64,000 bases of DNA from assembly GCF_006496635.1 (NCBI RefSeq), contig NZ_CP022958.1:3348001-3412000 (forward strand). Direction: 5' to 3'. The notes beneath the pieces were generated by a model. It ran no database searches. It had not been told where the DNA came from and was given only the letters and a program-made list of their open reading frames with translations. Source of the stretch: Azoarcus sp. DD4. Its GTDB lineage: Bacteria; Pseudomonadota; Gammaproteobacteria; Burkholderiales; Rhodocyclaceae. The position numbers were made by a program, and so were the translations under genes. Shown here one piece after another: positions 38,722-48,488 of this stretch; the stretch's first letter is position 1; the number at the start of each line of letters is the position of its first letter.

Positions 38722-38978
38722 CACCGGTCCCGGCGGACGATCCGCTGGCCGGCCTCCCCAACGTCACCACACTGATCGAGACCGAAGGGCAAATCACCCT
38801 CGGGCAGTTGTACCCCGTCGGCTGCGTCGCCATCGCCAACGACGACCACAACTGCCTGGCCATGCTCCAGCGCCGCGACGGCGAAACCCTCTACGAACTC
38901 CTGACCCGGCTCGATGCCGCCATCGTCCGCGCATTGCGCGACGGCGAGGTCACCGACGAGATCAACGCATCGGACTGA
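38673..38978 (+). CDS. Fourth IS66 gene: small hypothetical passenger protein
   Basis: A 101-residue protein that starts inside the 3' end of tnpC in another frame (49-base overlap) and ends 34 bases before the IS66 right terminus. Its core ([54 protein letters not shown]) reads as a real protein with good codon use. Similar small genes occur at this place in some IS66 elements; function is unknown. The precise start is uncertain. Confidence 0.65.
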   Translation: MERRTRPGRSKPGSRIAPVPADDPLAGLPNVTTLIETEGQITLGQLYPVGCVAIANDDHNCLAMLQRRDGETLYELLTRLDAAIVRALRDGEVTDEINASD

Positions 38979-39012
38979 GCGCTGCGCAAGACGGTTGGCA
39001 CCGGACGCTTAC

Positions 39013-39605
39013 GCTGGAATCACAAGCGGGTGTATCGGATCTATCGCGAGCTCGAGCTCAATCTGCGCATCAAGCCGCGAAAGCGGATCGTGCGCGAGAA
39101 ACCCGAACCGCTGGCGGTACCCAAGGCGATCAATCAGTGCTGGTCGATGGACTTCATGCACGATCAGCTGGCCGATGGGCGCAGTTTCCGACTGCTCAAC
39201 ATCATCGATGACTTCAACCGCGAAGCGCTCGCCATGGACATCGATCTGTCCTTGCCCGCCGAGCGGGTCGTGCGCGCGCTCGAACAGGTGATCGAATGGC
39301 GAGGCAAGCCAACGGCGATCCGCAGCGACAACGGACCGGAATATGTCGGCAAGACGCTGACCGAGTGGGCACAGAAGAACGGTGTTCAGCTCAATCACAT
39401 CCAGCCCGGAAAGCCGCAGCAAAATGCCTACGTCGAGCGCTTTAACCGCACCGTACGCTACGACTGGCTCGGTCACTACCTGTTCGAGTCGATCGATGAG
39501 GTCCAGGATTACGCCACCCGCTGGCTCTGGCTCTACAATCACGAGCGCCCCAACATGGCCTTGGGCGGTATCACCCCAAAGCAGCGGCTGGCCATCGCCG
39601 CATAG
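39013..39605 (+). pseudogene. IS3-family transposase OrfB, 3' fragment (rve integrase core)
   Basis: This is the continuation of OrfB after the IS66 insertion. It starts in GCTGGAAT (the second target copy) and reads [20 protein letters not shown], then the DDE integrase core: [10 protein letters not shown] (first Asp), [11 protein letters not shown] (second Asp) and [19 protein letters not shown] (Glu). It stops at 39603-39605. Joining it to the 5' fragment restores an intact IS407-type OrfB. On its own it lacks the N-terminal DNA-binding part. Confidence 0.87.
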
Positions 39606-39643
39606 CTCTACTTCTGGCTGCCCCTGAAAATGGGGGGATTACC

Positions 39644-39647
39644 AGTA
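39644..39647. repeat. Target-site duplication AGTA (right copy) of the IS3-family element
   Basis: It directly follows the terminal GGATTACC and matches AGTA at 35745-35748. The duplicated bases supply the codon junction CCT ACT of the interrupted gene. Confidence 0.75.
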
Positions 39648-41275
39648 GGCCTCAAGCGCCCGGAACGCCCAGGTATCGGTTCAAGCCAAGTGCCGCTAAC
39701 GATTTCGTACAGCCGTCGAGCTGTCTCATCAGCCGAGCCAGAAGGGTCTCTGACCATCTCCCCCAGTTCCTTGGTCGAGTACCCCTTCTCATCAACCCCA
39801 AGCATTTTTCCTGCAACGATGTCCTGCAGATATCGATTTGCAAGACTTTGAAGCCATTCTTCCCAGTCGCTCTCACTGAGAGAGGCTTTTGCCTTCAGGC
39901 CTAACTCATCTCGCGCATGCGCCCACAGGAGGCGCCCGGGTGTTGGCTCACCGTACAAGGCAGCATCGCTGCTCTGATGGATAGCTAGCTTAAACAGACG
40001 GGGAATACGCGCAAGCTCGATCACTGCAGCAGAAAGCCGACCCCGATCGACGCCATGGAGGCTAAGCAGAGCATCGAATTCACCCCCTTTAGATAGGTCG
40101 TACGGCCCGATCTCAAACCGTTTAACGGAGTAAGACAGACGGCGCAGATCGTGAAGGCGTTCTCGCAGGAAATGCGTCTGCGCTGTAACCACTACTCGCA
40201 CACGCCCCTTAAAGGCGTCACCCTCTAGAAGTTGAAGGAAGCGCTCCCACTCAAAGGAAGGCTCTTGGTTGACCCCGTCCACCAACAAGAGAAACGCAGG
40301 CCCTTCGATGACAGGCCTCTGAAGCAGACGCTCCACTCGTGCCCGCCAGTAAGTTCTCTCAGTGCCGGGGGTTAAATCACGAAGCGCATCGCCGATAAAT
40401 TCCGTAGCGCTTGCGTATGTGATACCTCTCATCTCCTTGAAGGCCGACGAGGGCAGCATGAGAAAGATTGGAAGTGTTTCCAACCTACTTTGCGCCCATT
40501 GCACAACGGCCCAAGTCTTACCCATACCTTCGGCGCCGTGTACGACGGCTGTGCTGTTTGGATCCGATAGCCACCAAGACTCCAACCCGCTCGAAATGGA
40601 CTGTCGGTGGACGACCGGAACTACTCCGCCAGCAACGTTCTGACCGAACACACTCCTAGACTCTGCTGCGTTGCTCCATAGTTTCTTGAATCGTTCATTG
40701 GCACTATCGACGAGTCTCTGGTATCCAATGGCCCAAGGCGATAGTTCGCGCACAAGGCGCTCTACTAAAGGCTTCGCAGGCTCAGCCATTGCCTCTGCAA
40801 CTGTCCTTGCAGTTTCGCCATAATGTTTTTCGATAATTTCAGGTGCCCAAGCACACAGCGCGGCGAGAGTCGGCAGTTCAGCGCTGTCCTGTCGCCAGTC
40901 AATCACGATGACGGGGACACCCGTGGTTTGCGCCTTGGCCTGCAGGCTGTCTTCTGTCTGTTGAGGAACGCCCCGAGTAGAGAAGAGAATCCAAGCCTCA
41001 AGGGCGCCGTCTCGTCTAAGCGCGTCATCTATCTCGCCCTGCAAGTTTCGGTCGTCGAGAGGTGAGTCATCAGCGTAGCGCTTACACTCAAGGCGAAGGT
41101 GTCGCCCAGAACGGCCAACCGTTCCCGCGTCTGAGCCATGCTGGAAACCGGACTTTGCAACGGTTAGGCGGACACCGACGAGCTTGCTGACTAGGTCGGC
41201 GGCAAGCCGCTCTAGCGTTTTCGGATCACCCTTTTGAAGCTCTCCCTTAAGCGCATTCAGATACATTTCCGTCAT
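39644..41275 (-). pseudogene. N-terminal part of the interrupted PD-(D/E)XK nuclease - STAND NTPase gene (Avs-like)
   Basis: 544 codons from an ATG at 41275 preceded by GGAGG at 41281-41285. Residues 15-110 form an Mrr-like PD-(D/E)XK nuclease: D49 in GSDAG, then E63 and K65 in LRLECKRY. A P-loop NTPase follows with Walker A GAEGMGKT (residues 247-254) and Walker B FLLLVD (328-333). A helical region with winged-helix-like character comes next (ARIPRLFKLAI). The frame then enters the IS3 element and ends after 11 foreign residues. The remaining 1016 residues are at 32694-35744. Nuclease plus STAND NTPase plus long repeat region is the plan of Avs-type antiphage proteins. The truncated product keeps nuclease and NTPase but lacks the presumed sensor. 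Confidence 0.8.
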
Positions 41276-41447
41276 GTCCGCCTCCTTTTCGGAAAGCATA
41301 TCGCGCTAGCTCATCCACAAGGCACTTTGCTTTGCGCCGCTTATGTATCTGGCCCCCGCTAAGCGCAGGCAGGGATATGTCTTCGACGCTCTGCTGTGCC
41401 TCGTCGTGCTTCAACATGGTTCCGAGCATTTCCTGCTTTGCCCGCAT
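41247..41447 (-). CDS. Possible small ORF overlapping the start of the STAND gene
   Basis: A 66-residue frame (MRAKQEMLGTMLKHDEAQQS... VDELARYAFRKGGGHDGNVSECA) runs into the STAND gene start and overlaps it by 29 bases. GGAG lies eight bases before its ATG. The overlap would allow translational coupling and the composition is not that of a GC-shadow frame, but no family is recognised. It could be a small partner protein, a leader or noise. Confidence 0.3.
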   Translation of the reverse strand: MRAKQEMLGTMLKHDEAQQSVEDISLPALSGGQIHKRRKAKCLVDELARYAFRKGGGHDGNVSECA

Positions 41448-41735
41448 GGCAAGGGCTCCGTCGTTTCCCGGAAAACTTGTCGCTGGTCAGCTGTCAACGT
41501 ACCCACGAGCCAACACCCGCTTCGGCTACCAAGGGATGGTGATTTCTGGTGCAGCAGACAGCAGCCACTGGAAGCTGTGGCTCAGTGGATGACGGGGCTC
41601 GTCTGGAAGCTACCGCTCAGGGCAAGTCAGTGCTGAAAGGCGCGTTGCTGAAACATTGCTGCCGCTTGCGCGGGAACACCTGAACGACAGCTTTGGCCGA
41701 TCTCCTGCCGTAAGCGCCTTCCTCTCATATATTGA
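41448..41735. other. Intergenic region upstream of the STAND gene
   Basis: Between the possible small ORF and the stop of the PLD-like gene. It should hold the promoter of the STAND gene. No convincing coding frame, repeat or hairpin was found. Confidence 0.35.
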
Positions 41736-42473
41736 TTACAACAACAGACTCAGCCCCTCAGGCCAAAGAAAATACGGCCCGAACCGCGGACTCATCTTGA
41801 ACTCCCCACCGGCCTCTTTCCCCTTTGCCGTCAGGTAGTGCTTTCCATCCCGCGTTTCCAGTAGCCCCGCCGCAACCAGCTTTTCCAGAAACTCCCCGGT
41901 CTTCATCCCGGATTTCTGCGCCAGCTTGGACGTGGTCAGCTTGCCGCTGCGGTCACCAGTCTCGCTTTTGTCGCCGCTGTCCTCGGATTCCCCCTTACCC
42001 TCGTCCTCGCCCTTGGCATCCGCACTCACCCGCTCCAGCGTGATCCTTACCTCATCGCTGATGCGGATGATCCGCTGCGCTTCGTCATAGGTTTCGCGGT
42101 AAAGCTCGCCGTCTTCCTCGCGCCGGATCAGCACGCCCATTTCGTTGTTGTTGATCTGGCTGAATTCGTAGAGGTTGAGGCTGGTGATGATGGCCAGTTC
42201 TTCGTTCATGTAGCACTTGGCGTGCAGGTTCTTGCAGAAGCTGGTGCGGATGTAGGTGAGTTCCTTCAGCCAGTTGATCTCCTCCGGCTGGAGTTCGCTC
42301 TTGCCATAGACGATGCGGACGTCGATCTTCAGCCGGTTCTTGTCGGCCAGCAGCTCCTTCATCCGGTCGTTGAGCTTGAGGAAGGGGCTGATGAGGATCA
42401 GGCGATCCTTGGCGTTCTTGATCAGTTCTTCCAGGAAGTAGTTGGTCGCGCTGGTATTCAGGAATTTGGCCAT
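41736..42473 (-). CDS. Phospholipase D-like domain protein with C-terminal winged-helix-like region
   Basis: A 245-residue protein starting MAKFLNTSATNYFLEELIKNAKDRLILISPFLK. A single PLD/HKD-type half-site is visible: HAKCYMNEELAIITSLNL (H84, K86) with downstream NNNEMG, so a dimer would form one active site as in Nuc-type nucleases. An acidic linker of Glu/Asp/Gly repeats (residues 160-180) precedes a C-terminal winged-helix-like part (TTSKLAQKSGMKTGEFLEKLVAAGLLE). Phosphodiesterase or nuclease activity is plausible. It lies upstream of the STAND gene on the same strand, across a gap of 460 bases (288 if the small ORF is real). Whether they act together is not known. Confidence 0.8.
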   Translation of the reverse strand: MAKFLNTSATNYFLEELIKNAKDRLILISPFLKLNDRMKELLADKNRLKIDVRIVYGKSELQPEEINWLKELTYIRTSFCKNLHAKCYMNEELAIITSLNLYEFSQINNNEMGVLIRREEDGELYRETYDEAQRIIRISDEVRITLERVSADAKGEDEGKGESEDSGDKSETGDRSGKLTTSKLAQKSGMKTGEFLEKLVAAGLLETRDGKHYLTAKGKEAGGEFKMSPRFGPYFLWPEGLSLLL

Positions 42474-42854
42474 GACGTTTTCTGTGCTTGCGGTTCGGCG
42501 GATCGGGGGCGCTTGCCGGCACGGTGCCGTGACTGGCGGGTGGCGTTCCCGTTCGACATGATCGAACGGCATATTACATTTGGCAACACGGAATGCCGGC
42601 GTGATGTGCTTCACGGCCGGAGTGCAGGCAGGCGGGGCCGTGCTCCCGGCCGGGCCGTGCTTGCCGGGCGGCAGTGATGCGCGCAGACCGCCGGTGCGAG
42701 CGGGAAAACCCGCCGCCGGCACGCATGCAAAGGCGATAGCGCCCCTTCCCTTATTCGGCTTTCTTGGGGCAGTCATGCATTTATCGCATAACTCGCCACG
42801 AAATCGCAGCTGCGTCCATAGCATTGATGCGCCTTCCCCATCACAGGACACATC
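42474..42854. other. Divergent intergenic region between PLD-like gene and aspA
   Basis: This 381-base region must carry promoters for both genes. It contains a perfect inverted repeat, CCGTTCGA (42549-42556) and TCGAACGG (42562-42569) with a 5-base spacer, a candidate operator or hairpin. No gene is recognised in it. Confidence 0.45.
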
Positions 42855-44282
<1,428 letters not shown>

Positions 44283-44321
44283 GCGCGGCAGGCCCAAACA
44301 AGAAGGGATAGAGGAGACACC

Positions 44322-45662
44322 ATGAAACTCAACAAACTCACTACCTGGATCTTCATCGCGCTGGTGCTCGGCATCGTCGTCGGCTACCTGTGCAATACGC
44401 TGGCGCCGGATGCCGGGGCGGCCAAGGAGATTGCCGGCTACTTCACCGCGCTTACCGACATCTTCCTGCGCCTGGTGAAGATGATCATCGCGCCGCTGGT
44501 GTTCGCCACCCTGGTGGCCGGCATTGCCAGCCTGGGCGACAGCAAGGCGGTGGGGCGCATCACGCTGAAGGCGATGGGCTGGTTCGTCACCGCCTCCTTC
44601 GTGTCGCTCGCGCTCGGCCTGTTCTGGGCCAACGTGCTGCAGCCCGGCCACAGCATGCAGCTGGCGCTGCCGGATGCGGGCGCCGCCACCCACCTGAAGA
44701 CCGCCTCGCTCAACTTCAAGGACTTCATCGTCAACGTCTTCCCCAAGAGCATCTTCGAGGCGATGTCGGGCAATGCGGTGCTGCAGATCGTGGTGTTCTC
44801 GCTGTTCTTCGGCTTTGCCCTGAGTTCGCTGAAGGACGCCACCGGCAAGGCGATGATCTGCACCATCGACGAGCTGGTGCACGTGATGATCAAGATCACC
44901 GACTACGTGATGCTGTTCGCGCCGATCGGCGTGTTCGCGGCGGTGGCGGCGGCGATCACGGTGCAGGGGCTGGGCGTGCTGTCCACCTACGCGGCGCTGA
45001 TCGGCAGCTTCTACCTCGGCCTCGCCTCCTTGTGGCTGGTGCTGGTCGGGGTGGGCTACGTGGTGCTGAAGAAACGGGTGTTCACCCTGCTCGGGCTGGT
45101 AAAGGAACCGACACTGATCGCCTTCTCCACCGCCAGCAGCGAGGCCGCCTACCCGAAAACCATGGAGCAGCTGGAGAAGTTCGGCGTCAAGGACGAGGTC
45201 ACCGGCTTCGTGCTGCCGATGGGCTACGCCTTCAACCTCGACGGCTCGATGATCTACCAGGCCTTCGCGATCATGTTCATCGCCCAGGTGTATGGCATCG
45301 AGATGTCCTTCTTCACCCAGCTGACCATGCTGCTGGTGCTGATGGTGAGCAGCAAGGGCATGGCCGGCGTGTCGCGCGCCTCGCTGGTGGTGGTGGCCGC
45401 CACGCTGCCGATGTTCGGTCTGCCGGAAGCCGGCCTGCTGCTGATCATGGGCATCGACGTCTTCCTCGACATGGGCCGTACCGCCACCAACGTGATCGGC
45501 AACAGCCTGGCGACGGCGGCGATTGCGAAGTGGGAAGGCAAGCTGGGACCGACGGTGGTGGATGCGGACGATGCGGAGACGGAACACGCCGCGGGCGACG
45601 TCATCGCGCTGCCGGAAGCGCTGGTTGCGAAGGTGCCGGTTGCCGAGGGGGCGCGCGGTTGA
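44322..45662 (+). CDS. Dicarboxylate/amino-acid:cation symporter (DAACS family)
   Basis: A 446-residue GltP/DctA-type secondary transporter. It shows several membrane helices, the FLRLVKMIIAPLVFATLVAGIASLGD segment, the substrate-site hairpin FSTASSEAAYPKTME, GYAFNLDGSMIYQAFA, and the C-terminal DMGRTATNVIGNSLATA motif. It imports C4-dicarboxylates, aspartate or glutamate with protons or sodium. It sits 40 bases after aspA, with a GAGGAG-like ribosome site, and presumably supplies aspartate to it. Confidence 0.94.
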   Translation: MKLNKLTTWIFIALVLGIVVGYLCNTLAPDAGAAKEIAGYFTALTDIFLRLVKMIIAPLVFATLVAGIASLGDSKAVGRITLKAMGWFVTASFVSLALGLFWANVLQPGHSMQLALPDAGAATHLKTASLNFKDFIVNVFPKSIFEAMSGNAVLQIVVFSLFFGFALSSLKDATGKAMICTIDELVHVMIKITDYVMLFAPIGVFAAVAAAITVQGLGVLSTYAALIGSFYLGLASLWLVLVGVGYVVLKKRVFTLLGLVKEPTLIAFSTASSEAAYPKTMEQLEKFGVKDEVTGFVLPMGYAFNLDGSMIYQAFAIMFIAQVYGIEMSFFTQLTMLLVLMVSSKGMAGVSRASLVVVAATLPMFGLPEAGLLLIMGIDVFLDMGRTATNVIGNSLATAAIAKWEGKLGPTVVDADDAETEHAAGDVIALPEALVAKVPVAEGARG

Positions 45663-45691
45663 TTTCACGAATCTGCCCCTGACCCCATCCC

Positions 45692-45889
45692 CACCCTGAC
45701 CCGGGAGCCGTTGCCGGACGGCACCGTCGTCCGGCCGGCGATTGGCGATGAGTCCGGGCGCCGGGGGGGCTCCTTCCCCTTCAAGGGGAAGGCTGGGATG
45801 GGGATGGGGTCATCTGCATCTCCGTAACCCCATCCCCACCCTAACCCTCCCCTTGAAGGGGAGGGGAAAAAACCACCCTGACCCGGGAG
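45692..45889. repeat. Intergenic repeat block with a large imperfect inverted repeat
   Basis: Two identical 17-mers, CCACCCTGACCCGGGAG, lie at 45692-45708 and 45873-45889. Between them an imperfect inverted repeat has arms of about 40 bases (45771-45810 and 45827-45865), each with a CCCCTTCAAGGGG / CCCCTTGAAGGGG core and GGGGATGGGGT / ACCCCATCCCC tips. The make-up resembles REP/MITE-like intergenic repeats common in GC-rich proteobacteria. It fills most of the 324-base gap between the symporter and racemase genes, with no gene inside. It may act as an mRNA-processing or attenuating hairpin within the operon. Confidence 0.7.
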
Positions 45890-45986
45890 TCTTCGCTTCG
45901 CTCCGCCGCTCCGGCGGCGCAGAGCAAGGCTCTGCGAAACCCCGCCTACGCCCCTTGAAGGCGAGCGAGCAAAAACGGAATACCCC

Positions 45987-47471
45987 ATGCAACACCCCAT
46001 ACACCCCTGCCGACTCGGCATCGTCGGTGGCCTCGGCATGCTCGGCGCCGCGGATCTGTTCTACAAGCTCGCCAAGGCGATGCCGGCTGCGCGCGGGCAG
46101 GATCAGGCCGAGCTGCTGTTCGAGCAGCGGCCCTTCCGCGACGACGACCGCCCCGGCGACAGCGATGCCACCCACGGCGGCCGCAAGCTCTACGTGTTCG
46201 ACACCATCCGCCGCTTCGAGGCGCGCGGGGTGGATGCGGTGCTGCTGCCCTGCTTCATCAGCCACACCTTTCTCGACGAGCTGCGCGTCGAGGTCCGCCT
46301 CCCCATCCTCAGCATCATGGATGCGCTGCAGGCGCACCTTGCCGCCCACTACCCCGGCACCCGCCGGCTGGGCGTGCTGACCTCCGACCATGTCCGCGCC
46401 AGCGCGCTGTTCGAACGCCATTTCCCGGCGACGTCCCTGCTCTACCCCCGACCGGACGTCCAGCGCGAAGGCGTGATGACGGCGATCTATGGCGCGGACG
46501 GGATCAAGGCCGGGCAGCTGCAGGGCGTTGCGGTGGAGCGCCTGGCGCGCGCCTGCCGCGACCTGCTGGACCAGGGCGCCGAGCTGATCCTGCCCGGCTT
46601 CAGCGAGGTGCCGCTGGTGATGGACGCGCTGCTTGCACGCGGCATCCCCGTCCTCGACGTCAACCGCATCTATGCCGAGCATGCGGTGGCGCGGCCTGCC
46701 CGGCCGCAGCCACGGCCCTTCAAGATCGGCGTGGTCGGCGGCGTCGGCCCGGCGGCGACGGTGGATTTCATGGACAAGATCGTGCGCAACACCCCGGCCG
46801 GGCGAGACCAGGAACATCTTAAGATCGTCGTCGAGCAGAACCCGCAGATCCCCGACCGCACTGCCAACCTGCTCGGCCACGGCGCCGACCCCACCATCGC
46901 GCTCTACGCCACCTGCAAGAAGCTGGAGGCGGCCGAGGCCGACGTCATCGCCATCCCCTGCAACACCGCGCACGCCTTCGTCGGCCGCATCCAGCCGCAG
47001 CTCGCCATTCCGGTGGTGCACATGCTGGTGGAAACCGTCGCCCACATCCGCCGTGCACATCCGCAGCGCCGCCGCGTCGGCCTGCTGGCGACCAGCGGTA
47101 CGGTGGCGAGCGGCGTCTATCACGACATCGCCGCCGAGGCCGGGCTGGAGCTGATCGTGCCGGACGAGGCCGATCAGGCGCGGGTGATGGAGGCCATCTA
47201 CGGGCCGCAAGGCGTCAAGGCCGGCCACACCAGCGGGCGCTGCGTGGACGATCTGATGCTCGCCTTGGTGGCGCTGGTGCTGCGCGGCGCCGAGGTGGTC
47301 ATCCTCGGCTGCACCGAGCTGCCGCTGCTGCTGGCGCAGGACGAGGACTTCCCGGTGGCCGGGCGCCGCATCGCGCTGCTCGACCCCACCGAAATCCTTG
47401 CGCAGAAATGCGTGCAGCTCGCCGCTCAGGCCGCGGGCGCGGCCCCAGTGCAGGGCGCCGTCGCCTTGTAG
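45987..47471 (+). CDS. Tandem Asp/Glu racemase-family protein (two fused racemase domains, first one degenerate)
   Basis: A 494-residue fusion of two aspartate/glutamate racemase domains. The C-terminal domain (from about residue 244, FKIGVVGGVGPAATVDFMDKI) retains both catalytic cysteines, C325 in IPCNTAHAF and C442 in LGCTELPLLL. The N-terminal domain (RLGIVGGLGMLGAADLF) keeps C89 in LPCFISHTF but has phenylalanine in place of the second cysteine (F205 in PGFSEVP). Single-domain racemases are about half this length. Following aspartase and an aspartate-type symporter, it likely interconverts D- and L-aspartate so that D-aspartate can feed aspartase. The N-domain may be structural or regulatory. 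It overlaps the convergent LysR gene by 46 bases. Confidence 0.88.
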   Translation: MQHPIHPCRLGIVGGLGMLGAADLFYKLAKAMPAARGQDQAELLFEQRPFRDDDRPGDSDATHGGRKLYVFDTIRRFEARGVDAVLLPCFISHTFLDELRVEVRLPILSIMDALQAHLAAHYPGTRRLGVLTSDHVRASALFERHFPATSLLYPRPDVQREGVMTAIYGADGIKAGQLQGVAVERLARACRDLLDQGAELILPGFSEVPLVMDALLARGIPVLDVNRIYAEHAVARPARPQPRPFKIGVVGGVGPAATVDFMDKIVRNTPAGRDQEHLKIVVEQNPQIPDRTANLLGHGADPTIALYATCKKLEAAEADVIAIPCNTAHAFVGRIQPQLAIPVVHMLVETVAHIRRAHPQRRRVGLLATSGTVASGVYHDIAAEAGLELIVPDEADQARVMEAIYGPQGVKAGHTSGRCVDDLMLALVALVLRGAEVVILGCTELPLLLAQDEDFPVAGRRIALLDPTEILAQKCVQLAAQAAGAAPVQGAVAL

Positions 47472-48352
47472 AACTCGATGAAGGCGCGCACCTTGGCCGG
47501 CACATGGCGGCCGGGCGGGTGCACCGCGTAGATGCCGCCGCGCGGCAGCCGCCACTCCGGCAGCAGACGGACGAGTTCGCCGCGCGCGATGCTGGCCTCG
47601 GCGCTCAACTGGTCGAGCACCGACACCCCGGCGCCGTGGCGCAGCAGCGCACGCAGCGTGCCGGCGGAATCGGTGCGCAGCGGCGCGTTCATCCGCAGCG
47701 TGCGGGTTTCGCCGTCGTCGCGGGTGAAGGTCCAGGTGAGCGGCGTCGGCAGCAGCATCAAGGCCACCCAGGTGTGGTCGGCGAGGTCCTCCGGCGTCTG
47801 CGGTGCGGGGTGGCGCTCCAGGTAGGCGGGGGACGTGACCAGGTATTGGTCGAAATCGCCGAGCTTGCTCGCCCGCAGCGAGGAATCGCGCAGCCAGCCC
47901 ATGCGCAGGCCGAGATCCAGCCCTTCCTTGACGAGGTCGACCACCCGGTCGCTGGTGCGCAGCTCGATCTGCAGCCGCGGATGGCGGGCGGCGAAAGCGG
48001 CAACCACGCCGGCGAGCGACTGCGTGGCGTGATCCACCGAGGCAGTCAGCCGCAACGTGCCGCCCAGCTCGGCGCCCTCGCCCTCCGCCACCTCGGCGAG
48101 CACCGTCTGCGCCTCGCGCAGCAGCGGCACGCAGCGCGCCTGCAAGGCCTCGCCGGCCTCGGTGAGCGTCACCCGGCGGGTGGTGCGGCTGAACAGCGTG
48201 GTGCCGAGTTCGCTCTCCAGCCGGCCGATGGCGAGGCTGACCCGCGCCTTGGTGGTGCCCAGGCGATCCGCCGCGGCGGTGAAGCCGCCGGCCTCCGCCA
48301 CCGCGGCGAAGGTCAGCAGGGAATTGAGGTCGATCTTGTCCAGGCTGGACAT
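47426..48352 (-). CDS. LysR-family transcriptional regulator
   Basis: A 308-residue LysR regulator with helix-turn-helix LNSLLTFAAVAEAGGFTAAADRLGTTKARVSLAIGRLESELG and an effector domain of the CrgA/DmlR-like group (LRLTASVDHATQSLAGVVAAF, LVTSPAYLERHPAPQTPEDLADH). The start at 48352 (MSSLDKIDLN) gives the usual N-terminus. It is divergent from the OYE-family gene at 48489 across 136 bases, so that gene is the likely target. Its 3' end overlaps the racemase gene tail-to-tail. Confidence 0.92.
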   Translation of the reverse strand: MSSLDKIDLNSLLTFAAVAEAGGFTAAADRLGTTKARVSLAIGRLESELGTTLFSRTTRRVTLTEAGEALQARCVPLLREAQTVLAEVAEGEGAELGGTLRLTASVDHATQSLAGVVAAFAARHPRLQIELRTSDRVVDLVKEGLDLGLRMGWLRDSSLRASKLGDFDQYLVTSPAYLERHPAPQTPEDLADHTWVALMLLPTPLTWTFTRDDGETRTLRMNAPLRTDSAGTLRALLRHGAGVSVLDQLSAEASIARGELVRLLPEWRLPRGGIYAVHPPGRHVPAKVRAFIEFYKATAPCTGAAPAA

Positions 48353-48488
48353 GGCATGCACCGGCGATTTGACGAGCACGGATTGTCCGCCGAAACCACC
48401 GGCTGCGCCCACTGCCGGACACGTCGTCTATGCTGCAATGACACGGCGATTCAATCGGGATTGCCGGCCGCGCTCGCGGAGGTGACGC

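Larger units (their letters stand above)
36319..39012 (+). mobile_element. IS66-family insertion sequence nested in the IS3-family element
   Basis: This is a 2694-base element. Its ends are GTAAGCGTCCG and CGGACGCTTAC, followed inside by matching ACCGTCTT blocks, giving imperfect inverted repeats of about 25 bases. It is flanked by GCTGGAAT duplications. It contains tnpA, tnpB, tnpC and a fourth small gene downstream of tnpC, all on the plus strand and apparently intact, so the element may be able to transpose. It landed in orfB of the IS3-family element, so it is the younger of the two insertions. Confidence 0.92.
35749..39643 (+). mobile_element. IS3-family (IS407-like) insertion sequence, interrupted by IS66
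   Basis: The element starts GGTAATCCCCCC and ends GGGGGGATTACC, a perfect 12-base terminal inverted repeat that continues imperfectly (shared AGGGGC and CAGAAGTAGA inside both ends). It is flanked by the 4-base duplication AGTA. Without the IS66 insertion and its duplicated target it would be 1193 bases, a normal IS407-group length. It carries orfA and orfB linked by an A-rich frameshift signal; orfB is split by the IS66 element. It inserted into codon 544 of the large STAND gene. Confidence 0.87.
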
